The translations under genes were made by a program, and so were the position numbers. A DNA stretch of 64,000 nucleotides from an uncultured Prevotella sp. GTDB lineage: Bacteria; Bacteroidota; Bacteroidia; Bacteroidales; Bacteroidaceae. Positions 39,574 to 48,334 of the stretch are shown piece by piece. The stretch spans positions 1 to 64,000 of the forward strand of contig CAJOEC010000009.1 of NCBI GenBank assembly GCA_905233425.1. The letters are read 5' to 3'. Every line of letters starts with the position of its first letter. The first letter of the stretch is position 1. The notes under the pieces are model-generated. The model worked only from the letters and a program-made list of their open reading frames with translations. It made no database searches and was not told where the DNA came from.

Positions 39574-40248
39574 ATGGTACGACAACTAAACAAGCGGCTT
39601 TGGTTCCCCGACCCTCACGACGGCGACAGCGACGGCTGTATTGCCGTAGGCGGCGACCTCAGCGTAGACCGCCTTCTGCTGGCCTACCAGAACGGAATCT
39701 TCCCATGGTTCCCCTGCCATGAGGGAGACATTGAGTGGTACTGCCCCCTGCAACGCTTCGTCATCTTCCCCCCCGAGATCCACATCTCCCACTCCATGCG
39801 CACGCTGATGAACAAGGGCACTTACAGCGTAAGCATCAACAAGGCTTTCGACACCGTCATCGACACGTGCAGCCGTCTGCGCATCGACGAACCTATGGCC
39901 TGGCTCGGGCCTCAGATGACGGCAGCCTACAAGGAGCTGCACCGCCAGGGCTTTGCCGCCAGCGTGGAGGTGTGGCAGAAGGCAGGAGACGATGAAACCG
40001 GGCAACGGGAGACCTTCGTGGGCGGCCTCTACGGCGTCACCATAGGGAATGCCTTCTTCGGCGAAAGCATGTGCTCACTGGCTCCGAATGCGTCGAAGCT
40101 CGCCCTAATTCACCTTGCGCAGGTCATGGAGCAGAACGGCGGCCGCCTCATTGACTGCCAGTTCAAGACTTCTCACCTCGAATCAATGGGAGGACGGTTT
40201 ATATCATACGAGGAATACATGAAAATCATCGGCCAAAAACCTTTTTGA
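39574..40248 (+). CDS. aat: Leucyl/phenylalanyl-tRNA-protein transferase
   Basis: 224 residues. LWFPDPHDGDSDGCIAVGGD, LLLAYQNGIFPWF, EWYCPLQRFVIFPPEIHISH, FVGGLYGVTIGNAFFGESMC and the DCQFKTSHLESMGG end are all standard. It adds Leu or Phe to the N-terminus of proteins beginning with Lys or Arg, creating the signals read by ClpS. Its position after clpS-clpA makes a compact N-degron operon. Confidence 0.95.
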   Translation: MVRQLNKRLWFPDPHDGDSDGCIAVGGDLSVDRLLLAYQNGIFPWFPCHEGDIEWYCPLQRFVIFPPEIHISHSMRTLMNKGTYSVSINKAFDTVIDTCSRLRIDEPMAWLGPQMTAAYKELHRQGFAASVEVWQKAGDDETGQRETFVGGLYGVTIGNAFFGESMCSLAPNASKLALIHLAQVMEQNGGRLIDCQFKTSHLESMGGRFISYEEYMKIIGQKPF

Positions 40249-40310
40249 AACATTCGTTATTGCTGCTAAACAGCCCTTTTCCCTATCGATTTATCTTTTT
40301 TAACACGTTG

Positions 40311-40345
40311 TTTGGTTTCAGTTTCGCACTTTTTCAGTACTTTTG
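40311..40345 (+). promoter_or_regulatory. Possible promoter of the antitoxin gene
   Basis: TTTG at 40311-40314 and TACTTTTG at 40338-40345; spacer 23 bp, slightly long. Confidence 0.4.
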
Positions 40346-40390
40346 CAAAATATTTTGCTATTTTCATCGCAATTAGAAAGATAGAGACAC

Positions 40391-40696
40391 ATGACCACAG
40401 TGACAGCATCCGATTTCAGGGCCAGCCAAGGTATATGGATGGGGCGTCTCGCAGCGGGGGAGAAAATAATTGTCCGCTCGCGCGAACATGGGGATATGCA
40501 ACTGATGGCAAAACCTGTGAAGGCCAAAAAGACTAAGAGCACAAAGCCCAAACATGACACCTATCAGGAAGAACTAAAAGAAGCAGGAAAAGACCCGCTG
40601 AAAGCACTTGGCTATTTGGGCAAACTTGTTAAGAATACAGGAAAAAGTCCAGAACAACTTATCGGCGATTATCTTGAGGAAAAATACTGTTCTTAA
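40391..40696 (+). CDS. Phd/YefM-like antitoxin
   Basis: 101 residues. TVTASDFRASQGIWMGRLAA and GEKIIVRSREHGDMQLMAKP follow the Phd/YefM DNA-binding N-domain pattern (V-S-A-S-D-x-R-x-x-x-S, later G-x-x-I-x-I-x-R-x-G). The Lys-rich linker and the tail DTYQEELKEAGKDPLKALGY would wrap a toxin. Its stop overlaps the start of the next frame by one base (TAATG), the usual toxin-antitoxin coupling, but that toxin is truncated. Confidence 0.7.
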   Translation: MTTVTASDFRASQGIWMGRLAAGEKIIVRSREHGDMQLMAKPVKAKKTKSTKPKHDTYQEELKEAGKDPLKALGYLGKLVKNTGKSPEQLIGDYLEEKYCS

Positions 40697-40842
40697 TGAA
40701 ATTGTTTATTGACACCAATGTCGTAATGGAATATGTTGCGCACAGGAAAGAATATGATTCTGTTGAGATTCTTTTATCAGCGTTGCGCGATGGCAGACAT
40801 AAAGGATTTAACACAATTTATGGAAAAGTACATTCAATATAA
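40696..40842 (+). pseudogene. Truncated PIN-domain toxin
   Basis: 48 codons: MKLFIDTNVVMEYVAHRKEY then SVEILLSALRDGRHKGFNTI. The FIDTNVVMEY start is the first acidic motif of a PIN RNase; the later acidic residues of the roughly 130-residue domain are missing and the frame stops at 40842, 45 bp before the next gene. A dead toxin next to an intact-looking antitoxin. Confidence 0.7.
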
Positions 40843-40887
40843 TTAATTTTTCTTTTTTTATTTATTAACAAACTTAATTTTATGCTT

Positions 40888-43800
40888 ATGAAGAAGTTTT
40901 CTCTTATGATTCTTGTGGCCTTTATGGCCGCAGTGTCGTGGGCACAGCCGAAGGCCATGAAGGCTCATCGGCAGTTGCCAGAGCAGTTCATCGCAAAGAC
41001 GGCTGCCACCGTGAAGATGGTTCCTGAGAAGAAGGAGATGGCTCCGCGCCTGGTTCCTATGACCAAGATGCAGGCACCTGCAAAGAAGTACAGTTTCAAG
41101 AAGTCGCCCGCAAAGGTGAAGAAAGTACCCGACCTCAGCGAACTCCTCACCACCTACATGGTGAAGAGTTATACCCTTGAACTGGAAAACCAAGGCACCT
41201 CAGAGGAACCCGACTACCAGCTCGTTCCTGCCTCAATCTTCCAGACCACACAGATGTGGGAAATCTCTCTCGTTGACGCCACGAACTTCACGTTGGGTAT
41301 CACTGGCATTTACGGTGGCGACCAGATTGTGCAGGCCACTGTCGACGTGGCGAAGGGAACCATCACCATCCCTTACGGACAGGCAGTAGGTACATCAAGC
41401 TATGGTACCCTTGGCATTGCCAGTATGACAGGCGCTGAGAGCCTCGTCGGTACCCTCGAGGGCGACGAAGTGGTTTTCGACGACTACTGGTGCATCAATA
41501 TTATCGACGGCAGCTACGCTGGCTACCGCTGGAGCGAAATTTTCTACAGCACAGCCTGCAAGCCCAATGGCAAGATGACCTACATCGACTCCAATGGTAA
41601 AGAGATTGAACAGGATGTGGACGTTGACGTTTACGCCGACGAATTCATTGCCACCGTATGGGGCTTCGGCGAGGATGCCACCGGTGTGGACGTTGATCTG
41701 AAGTCCGGCGGCAAGTTCGTCATTAAGCCACAGCTTGTGTATGAAAGCACCTCGTATGGCGACTTCTACACAAGTGGTATTACCAATGACAATGATCCCA
41801 TAAACATCACAGGAACAGGAACTGAGAACACCCTGACCTTCGATGACGAATGGACTTGCCTCTCAACGACAGGCTATTGGTATGGCAAACAGAAACCAGC
41901 CACCATCACCTTCGAAAGCGAAGGCGAGATATTTGTGTATCCCGAACTGGTTGAGGCTCCCGCAACACCCGCAGACCCATCAGTGGTTTCATTCACCCCA
42001 TGGGACGACGAGCTGGGCTATGCCACCGTCACGGTGAACATCCCCGCTGTTGATGTCGACGATAATGACCTCATTACCTCACTGCTCAAATACCAGCTCT
42101 ACATCATGGGCGAAGGGGAAGAAGCTGTTGCACTCGGCGACCCCATTGACTATGAGAGCGTGGCTGAGAACGTCAGCGGCACAGGCGACAAGAAGACCGT
42201 GCAGCTTGGCGAAGAGGCCAAGGACATCAAGGCCATTGCCGTGAAGAGCATCTACACAGCCCTTGGCGAGACTAACGAGAGCGAAATGTCTGAGTGGTTC
42301 GAGATACCCGAACTCGTCACAGTACCTGAGGGACTGGAGCTGAAGGAATATCCCGTCACGGCCGACGCACGCTACAGCTCAGGCTGGGAGACCTACACTG
42401 GAACAGTCAAGGTGGGAATCGACGGCGAGGACTTCTATGTACAGGGTCTGCTGCCTCACTGCCCCAACGGATGGGCAAAGGGTACTATCAGCGGCACAAC
42501 AGTGACACTGCCCTCACTGCAGTTCATGGGTGTCTACAGCGGTGACTTCATCTACCTGACAGCCATCGACCTTGACACATACGAAGCAACAGACATCACC
42601 TTCGAGTACATCGAAGACGAAGATCTCTATATTTCCGAAGACCTCATCCTTGGCAATATCGGTAATGAGGACATTGGAAGCATTTACTATCCCTACTTCG
42701 ACGGCATGATGCTCGGCACGGAGACCGTCCCCGAGCTGGTTGAGCTGCCCGAAGGCGCAGAAGTCGTACAGTATCCCTTCATGGGCAACACCTACTCCAG
42801 CGGAAGCGTTACTGAGTTTGAGAGCACTGTGAACGTGGCCGTTGTGGACAACGACGTCTATGTACAGGGCATCAACGAGTATGCACCCGAGGTTTGGGTG
42901 AAGGGTACAAAGGATGCTGACGGCAACGTGGTATTCCCCACCGGACAGAACTTCGGACTCGTCGAGGAGGAAGACTATTATGGCGATGTCACAGAAACAC
43001 AGTACTTCTTTGTCGGTGCCAACGCTTCAACAGGCGAAATCGAGGATGTCGTGATGACCTACAACGAAGAGGAGGACTACTACGAACTGCAGAACGAGAT
43101 GCTGGTCAACGCAAAAAAGAGCTCCATCTACTATGCAACATGGTACATGTCGGGAACAACCATCGGACAGAAGAAGACCCAAGTCGCCACATTCAACTTC
43201 AACGAGATGAAAGTGGCTACATCCAACAATGCCGCCAACGATGGTGACATCCTGGAAGACACTGTCATCGAGAGCGGCAACGTGGCACTGACCATTGCTC
43301 CTGCTGCTGAAGGTGTCAAGACCCCCAACCGCTTCTGGGGAACGAAGAACGGCCCGCAGCTGCGTATGTACAGCAACACGCTGACTTTCACTACCACCGA
43401 CGGTTCGAACATCACAAAGATTGACTTTACAAGAAACGGCAAGTGGAACGATGGCAACTCGGCCGACAGCGGCGAGTTCGACGGTGCAATTTGGACAGGC
43501 GATGCCCAGACAGTGGTTGTCACCATCGCCGCCAACACACAGATGGACGCTATCGACGTGACTTCAACTGTCAAGATGCTGCCACCGCTGATCGAGACAG
43601 AAGCTCCCGAGGATCTCGAGTCATCCGACTGGAAGCTCAAGGCTACAGAGATTGTATATGTCTATCCTGACGAGGAAGAGAGCTACGAATCCCGCAAGGA
43701 AGAGGGCGACGATGCTGAGGAAGAGGGAACATTCGAACCCGAGGAGTACTCCGCTACCGTACAGGTGGGCTTCTACACCGTTGAGGGTGAAGAGGGTACC

Positions 43801-44664
43801 GAGGTCTACATCCAGGGTCTCTGCCCCGAACTGCCTGATGCTTGGGTGAAGGCTCCGCTCGTGGACGGAAAGGTGACCATCCCCTCCAGCACATATTTCG
43901 GAGAATACGAGTATATTGACTGGGATCTGTGGGAAGTCGTTTCCGACCAGATGTTCCTCACAGCAGCTGTCATGAACGATGACGAAACCTATAACCTCAC
44001 CGACGTGGTGTTCAACTACGACGAGGAGAAGGGCGAACTCTCATCCGAACAGTCAATCTTCGTGAACGCCGACCGCCGCACACTCTACTACTACAACTGG
44101 TATGAGGGCATGACCATCACACGCATCCCCGACGTGGCTGCAACGCCCGCCGACCCGGAGATTCCCGAAGACGGACTCATTATGCTTGACACCATGTATC
44201 CCAAGATCAAGCCCATCATCAAGACTGTCGACGTCGATGGCAACGACCTGCTCACCTCGAAGCTGTACTACACCATCTGGATTGACAACGGCACCGAGTC
44301 GCAGCTCACCTTCACCACAGACATCTACGAGGAGCTTGAGGAGGACATGACCGAGATTCCTTACGAGTTCGGCGACGGATGGGACATCTACAGATATGCT
44401 GAGACTATCTACTTCAACCAGGGCGACGAGGAGATTGCCACATGGTCAAGGGTTGGTGTGCAGAGCATCTACTACGGTGGTGGCGAGCGCAACACCTCGA
44501 ACATCGTCTGGGCTGACAATCCTGCATACGACGAGACCACTGGCATCAGCAACGTGAATGCCGAGACTGAAAAGGCCGTCATCTTCGACCTCCAGGGCCG
44601 CCGCGTGGCAAAGGCCGCTAAGGGTCTCTACATCAAGAACGGCAAGAAGGTCGTGGTGAAGTAA
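40888..44664 (+). CDS. Large secreted T9SS-type protein with repeated domains
   Basis: 1258 residues from the ATG at 40888 (MKKFSLMILVAFMAAVSWAQ, signal peptide). A domain of about 130 residues recurs at least three times (around 490-620, 625-760 and 910-1060), each with a pattern like YxVQGLxxxxPxxWVKG, then FxGxYxxxxxYFLTA and a late GSIYY-type motif. The fold may be a beta-propeller or beta-sandwich; no catalytic motif was seen. The C-terminus VIFDLQGRRVAKAAKGLYIK then NGKKVVVK is a T9SS-type sorting tail. Very acidic. Likely surface-exposed and well expressed, judged by its uniform codon use. Confidence 0.85.
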   Translation: MKKFSLMILVAFMAAVSWAQPKAMKAHRQLPEQFIAKTAATVKMVPEKKEMAPRLVPMTKMQAPAKKYSFKKSPAKVKKVPDLSELLTTYMVKSYTLELENQGTSEEPDYQLVPASIFQTTQMWEISLVDATNFTLGITGIYGGDQIVQATVDVAKGTITIPYGQAVGTSSYGTLGIASMTGAESLVGTLEGDEVVFDDYWCINIIDGSYAGYRWSEIFYSTACKPNGKMTYIDSNGKEIEQDVDVDVYADEFIATVWGFGEDATGVDVDLKSGGKFVIKPQLVYESTSYGDFYTSGITNDNDPINITGTGTENTLTFDDEWTCLSTTGYWYGKQKPATITFESEGEIFVYPELVEAPATPADPSVVSFTPWDDELGYATVTVNIPAVDVDDNDLITSLLKYQLYIMGEGEEAVALGDPIDYESVAENVSGTGDKKTVQLGEEAKDIKAIAVKSIYTALGETNESEMSEWFEIPELVTVPEGLELKEYPVTADARYSSGWETYTGTVKVGIDGEDFYVQGLLPHCPNGWAKGTISGTTVTLPSLQFMGVYSGDFIYLTAIDLDTYEATDITFEYIEDEDLYISEDLILGNIGNEDIGSIYYPYFDGMMLGTETVPELVELPEGAEVVQYPFMGNTYSSGSVTEFESTVNVAVVDNDVYVQGINEYAPEVWVKGTKDADGNVVFPTGQNFGLVEEEDYYGDVTETQYFFVGANASTGEIEDVVMTYNEEEDYYELQNEMLVNAKKSSIYYATWYMSGTTIGQKKTQVATFNFNEMKVATSNNAANDGDILEDTVIESGNVALTIAPAAEGVKTPNRFWGTKNGPQLRMYSNTLTFTTTDGSNITKIDFTRNGKWNDGNSADSGEFDGAIWTGDAQTVVVTIAANTQMDAIDVTSTVKMLPPLIETEAPEDLESSDWKLKATEIVYVYPDEEESYESRKEEGDDAEEEGTFEPEEYSATVQVGFYTVEGEEGTEVYIQGLCPELPDAWVKAPLVDGKVTIPSSTYFGEYEYIDWDLWEVVSDQMFLTAAVMNDDETYNLTDVVFNYDEEKGELSSEQSIFVNADRRTLYYYNWYEGMTITRIPDVAATPADPEIPEDGLIMLDTMYPKIKPIIKTVDVDGNDLLTSKLYYTIWIDNGTESQLTFTTDIYEELEEDMTEIPYEFGDGWDIYRYAETIYFNQGDEEIATWSRVGVQSIYYGGGERNTSNIVWADNPAYDETTGISNVNAETEKAVIFDLQGRRVAKAAKGLYIKNGKKVVVK

Positions 44665-44762
44665 TCACCCCTCCTATAGTCTATAATCCTGCGGACGCGA
44701 CACGTCGCGTCCCTACAAGAGGGCTGCCCGCACAGGCAGCCCTCTGATTTGTTTGGAATTAT

Positions 44763-44793
44763 TTTGCGCATTCAGGAAAAAGTCGTACCTTTG
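44763..44793 (+). promoter_or_regulatory. Promoter of the second AAA-type ATPase
   Basis: TTTG at 44763-44766 and TACCTTTG at 44786-44793, spacer 19 bp. Confidence 0.75.
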
Positions 44794-44809
44794 CATCGCG
44801 GAAAGTTCG

Positions 44810-44840
44810 TCACGTAAAATTCGTCACGACTTTTACGTGA
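44810..44840. promoter_or_regulatory. Inverted repeat in the leader of the second ATPase
   Basis: TCACGTAAAA and TTTTACGTGA, perfect 10-bp arms, 11-bp spacer, between the promoter and the ATG at 44859. A partial TTCGTCACG direct repeat overlaps it. Confidence 0.65.
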
Positions 44841-44858
44841 TACAAATAAGGCAAAGCT

Positions 44859-45998
44859 ATGGCAAGAAAGAAACGCAAAAAGATTGAAAACCCCTTTGTT
44901 TATCAGGGTTATGAGGGGCCTGAGTATTTCTTCGACCGCACCGAAGAAACAGAAAAAATGATCTCAGCACTGAGAAACGGACGTAATATTACGCTCGTTT
45001 CTCCCCGAAAAGTGGGCAAAACTGCACTGATTAACCATGCTTTCTACAACATTTTGCAGAAAGAAAAAGATGTCATCTGCATTTATATCGACATCTTCCC
45101 GACAAAAAGCCTGCAGGAGTTTGTGGATACACTTGTCAAGGCAGTCATTGAGGATGCGCTTGACCGCGAGAAGGCCTTTGCAGGCAAAGTGCTTGACTTC
45201 TTCAAAGGTTTGCGCCCCACTATCACCCCTGACCTACTGACTGGCATGCCCACGGTGTCGGTAAACATCGTGCCGGTACAGGCCGAGCACACGCTGAAGA
45301 GCGTCTTTGCCCATCTGGAAAGTCTGGACAAGCGCGTCTACTTGGCCATCGACGAGTTCCAGCAGATTACAGAATATCCTGAGACGGGCACGGAAGCAAT
45401 GCTTCGCTCACTAATACAGTTTGTGCACAATGTCGGGTTCGTCTTCTCTGGAAGCAAGAAACACATGATGGAAGAAATGTTTTGTGCCCCGAACCGCCCT
45501 TTTTATCAGAGTACGCAACTGATGATGCTGGAACCCCTTCATGAGGAGATATACTACGATTATGCGAACAAACTTTTCGAGCAGAGAAAAGGTATGTTCA
45601 GCCGTGCAGTGTTCCATGACATCTACCAGCGATTCGACGGCTATACATGGTATATGCAGGCAATACTGAACCGTCTCTATGAGCAGGAGAAGAAGGTGGA
45701 GACGGTTCAGCAGGCAGCAGAAGCCATACTGTTTCTTGTCAACTCCATGGCTCCCCACTACCAAACACTGACAACCTTCCTTACCGACAACCAGTTCGCA
45801 CTGCTCAAGGCCATTGCCACATCTGAGGTGGTGGCACAGCCACAGAGCAGCGAGTTCATCAAGAGCAATGACTTGCCAAGCAGCAGCAGTGTCAAGTCGG
45901 CATTGGAAGTACTGCTGGCCAAAGACCTTGTCTACCTCACCCCAAAAGGCTACATTGTCTATGACCGGCTGCTTGGCCTTTGGCTGATGCGTATATGA
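44859..45998 (+). CDS. Stand-alone AAA-type ATPase, paralogue of 852-1982
   Basis: 379 residues, similar in length and order of motifs to the ATPase at 852-1982: Walker A SPRKVGKTALI (48-58), Walker B VYLAIDEFQQI, FSGSKKHMMEEMF, and a C-terminal winged helix (NQFALLKAIATSEVVAQPQS, SVKSALEVLLAKDLVYL). The basic N-terminus MARKKRKKIENPF may touch nucleic acid. No neighbour suggests a pathway; the gene stands alone behind its own promoter and dyad. Confidence 0.85.
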   Translation: MARKKRKKIENPFVYQGYEGPEYFFDRTEETEKMISALRNGRNITLVSPRKVGKTALINHAFYNILQKEKDVICIYIDIFPTKSLQEFVDTLVKAVIEDALDREKAFAGKVLDFFKGLRPTITPDLLTGMPTVSVNIVPVQAEHTLKSVFAHLESLDKRVYLAIDEFQQITEYPETGTEAMLRSLIQFVHNVGFVFSGSKKHMMEEMFCAPNRPFYQSTQLMMLEPLHEEIYYDYANKLFEQRKGMFSRAVFHDIYQRFDGYTWYMQAILNRLYEQEKKVETVQQAAEAILFLVNSMAPHYQTLTTFLTDNQFALLKAIATSEVVAQPQSSEFIKSNDLPSSSSVKSALEVLLAKDLVYLTPKGYIVYDRLLGLWLMRI

Positions 45999-46050
45999 CA
46001 TGAAAAACAAAAAAAACAGCTATTCCTTTCGCCGTTTGGAAAAAAAGTAG

Positions 46051-46058
46051 TATATTTG
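46051..46058 (+). promoter_or_regulatory. -7 box of the Na/Pi transporter gene
   Basis: TATATTTG, 73 bp before the ATG at 46132. No TTTG at the expected spacing. Confidence 0.4.
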
Positions 46059-46131
46059 CACCCGAAAGGATGGGCAAGCCTTTTTTCCGTCCAATCGTAA
46101 ATCGCAAAACAGTAAATCGTAAATACGAATT

Positions 46132-47865
46132 ATGTTAATTCTCTTCAAACTCTTAGGTTCGCTCGCCCTCCTGATGTTCGGTATGAAGTCGATGAGCGAC
46201 GCCCTACAGAAGATGGCCGGCCCACAGTTGCGCCACGTCCTCGGGGCAATGACCACCAACCGCTTCACGGGAATGCTGACGGGTACGCTCGTCACCGCCT
46301 CCGTACAGTCATCAACCGCCACCACCGTCATGACCGTGTCGTTTGTAAATGCTGGCCTGCTCACTCTTGCGCAGGCCATCAGTGTCATTATGGGTGCCAA
46401 CATCGGCACGACGCTCACGGCATGGATTATGTCGGCAGGTATGTCGTTCGACATCAGCATCGTCAGCTATGTCGGCTTCTTCGTGGGCATAATCCTCATC
46501 TACATGAAGCGGCACCGCTACATCGGCGACTTCCTCTTCGGCCTCGGCCTGCTGCTGCTCGGACTGACGACGCTGCGCCTGACGGGCAACGAGATGGACC
46601 TTGGGCATAACCCCGCCGTGCTGAGCTTCTTCGAGTCCTTCGACCCCAAATCCTTCTTGACCACGCTGACATTCCTCATCCTCGGCGGTGTGCTGACGTT
46701 CTGCGTGCAGTCGTCGGCAGCAGTAATGGCCATCACGATGATACTGTGCAGCAGCGGAGCGCTGCCTATCTACCAGGGCATAGCGCTCGTCCTGGGCGAG
46801 AACATCGGAACCACGGTAACCTCGAACCTCGCGGCACTGTCGGCGAACACGCAGGCGCGTCGTGCCGCCTTGGCCCACATGTTCTTCAATGTGTTTGGTG
46901 TCATTTGGATTCTCATGGTCTTCCAGCCATTCATAAATATCGTTTGCGGATGGGTGGGCTACGACGTGGACATGGTGAAAGGAGCAGTCAATGCCAACGA
47001 CTTCATGGCCAATGCCGCCAAGCTGACATTCGTGCTGGCCGCCTTCCACACCACATTCAACGTCATCAACGCCAGCATACTGATATGGTTCATACCGCAG
47101 ATAGAGCGTTTCGTCTGCTGGGTCATCAAGCCGAAGAAGGTGGACGAGGAGGAGGATTTCCGCCTGCACTTCATCACCGCCGGATTCATGAAGACCCCGG
47201 AGCTCTCGGTGCTCGAGGCACAGAAGGAGATACAGTCGTTCTCGGAGCGTATGCAACGCATGTTCGGAATGGTGAAGGACCTGCTCAACGAGTCGTCGTC
47301 GCTGACAGGGAAGACCAAGGACGCACAGGACTTCGTCAAGCTCTACTCGCGCATTGAGAAATACGAGAACATCTCGGACAACATGGAGCTGGAGATTGCC
47401 AAGTACCTGGAACAGGTCTCCGACGCCCACCTCAGCGACGACACGAAGGGCAAGATACGCGCCATGCTGCGCGAGATCTCGGAACTGGAGTCCATCGGCG
47501 ACGCCTGCTTCAACATGGCTCGAACCATCAACCGCAAGTACACCGGCAAGCAGGATCACTTCAACGAGCAGCAGTACAGCCATCTGCACCAGATGATGGG
47601 CCTCGCCGACCAAGCTCTCACGCAGATGAACCAGCTAATGCAAGGACGCAAGGAAAGCTACGACGTGAACCGCACGTTCAACATTGAGAACGAGATAAAC
47701 AATTTCCGCAACCAGCTGAAGGCCCAGAACATAGTAGACATAAACAACCATGCCTACACCTACGCTGAAGGCACGGTCTACATGGATCTAATAAACGAAT
47801 GTGAAAAACTCGGCGACTACGTGGTCAACGTCGTGGAGGCACGAATGGGAACAAGGCTGAAATAG
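46132..47865 (+). CDS. Na/Pi-cotransporter II-like protein with PhoU domain
   Basis: 577 residues. Two inverted Na_Pi repeats with the QSS signature: VQSSTATTVMTVSFVNAGLL, IMGANIGTTLTAWI and VQSSAAVMAITMILCSSGAL, LGENIGTTVTSNLAAL. The C-terminal 200 or so residues are helical and PhoU-like (MQRMFGMVKDLLNESSSLTG, EISELESIGDACFNMARTIN). Sodium-driven phosphate uptake is expected. Followed by a 22-bp repeat array and element E4. Confidence 0.92.
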   Translation: MLILFKLLGSLALLMFGMKSMSDALQKMAGPQLRHVLGAMTTNRFTGMLTGTLVTASVQSSTATTVMTVSFVNAGLLTLAQAISVIMGANIGTTLTAWIMSAGMSFDISIVSYVGFFVGIILIYMKRHRYIGDFLFGLGLLLLGLTTLRLTGNEMDLGHNPAVLSFFESFDPKSFLTTLTFLILGGVLTFCVQSSAAVMAITMILCSSGALPIYQGIALVLGENIGTTVTSNLAALSANTQARRAALAHMFFNVFGVIWILMVFQPFINIVCGWVGYDVDMVKGAVNANDFMANAAKLTFVLAAFHTTFNVINASILIWFIPQIERFVCWVIKPKKVDEEEDFRLHFITAGFMKTPELSVLEAQKEIQSFSERMQRMFGMVKDLLNESSSLTGKTKDAQDFVKLYSRIEKYENISDNMELEIAKYLEQVSDAHLSDDTKGKIRAMLREISELESIGDACFNMARTINRKYTGKQDHFNEQQYSHLHQMMGLADQALTQMNQLMQGRKESYDVNRTFNIENEINNFRNQLKAQNIVDINNHAYTYAEGTVYMDLINECEKLGDYVVNVVEARMGTRLK

Positions 47866-47900
47866 ACAGAACAGAGGCTTCCCGGAGGATTCCCACCGTG

Positions 47901-48030
47901 GGAATGTTTTATTCCCCCGGTGGGAACATTTTATTCCCCCGGTGGGAATGTTTTGTTCCCACGGGGGGAATGTTTTGTTCCCACGGGGGGAATGTTTTTT
48001 CACACGGGGGGAATGTTTTTTCACACGGTC
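47901..48030. repeat. 22-bp tandem array, GGGAATGTTTTATTCCC hairpins, 6 units
   Basis: Six units with 22-bp steps (last ones 21 bp) of the form GGAATGTTTTATTCCCCCGG. Each unit is a hairpin. Directly after the transporter stop, where it may end or protect the transcript. Confidence 0.85.
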
Positions 48031-48040
48031 AATTCACTAA

Positions 48041-48314
48041 AATGATTATCCGCAGCTACTGACGCTGAAAGCGTCTCCGCTCAATAGCCGTTGGTCGGAA
48101 CGACCTGCGGATAGAATGACAGGAGGGGTACATCGACCCTGAAGGGGGTCGCCCATGCTCGTGGACGCCCCTCCTATCAGAACAGATGGGCGACTCTTTC
48201 AGAGTCGATATTACCCATACACCTACTATCCGGGGGTGCTCGCTACGCTCGTACCCTCGGCTATTGAAAGGAGACGCTTTCAGCGTCTTAGTCACCTAAT
48301 TGCGGATAATCAAT
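48041..48314. repeat. Palindromic element E4, long form with TIRs
   Basis: Begins AATGATTATCCGCA and ends TGCGGATAATCA. Its internal modules differ from E2 and E3: GACGCTGAAAGCGTC, GGTCGGAACGACC, TCGACCCTGAAGGGGGTCG, GACTCTTTCAGAGTC and GGTGCTCGCTACGCTCGTAC. The same ends with different contents suggest exchangeable cargo. Confidence 0.8.
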
Positions 48315-48334
48315 TCAACAAAATTTCTTCCGGA

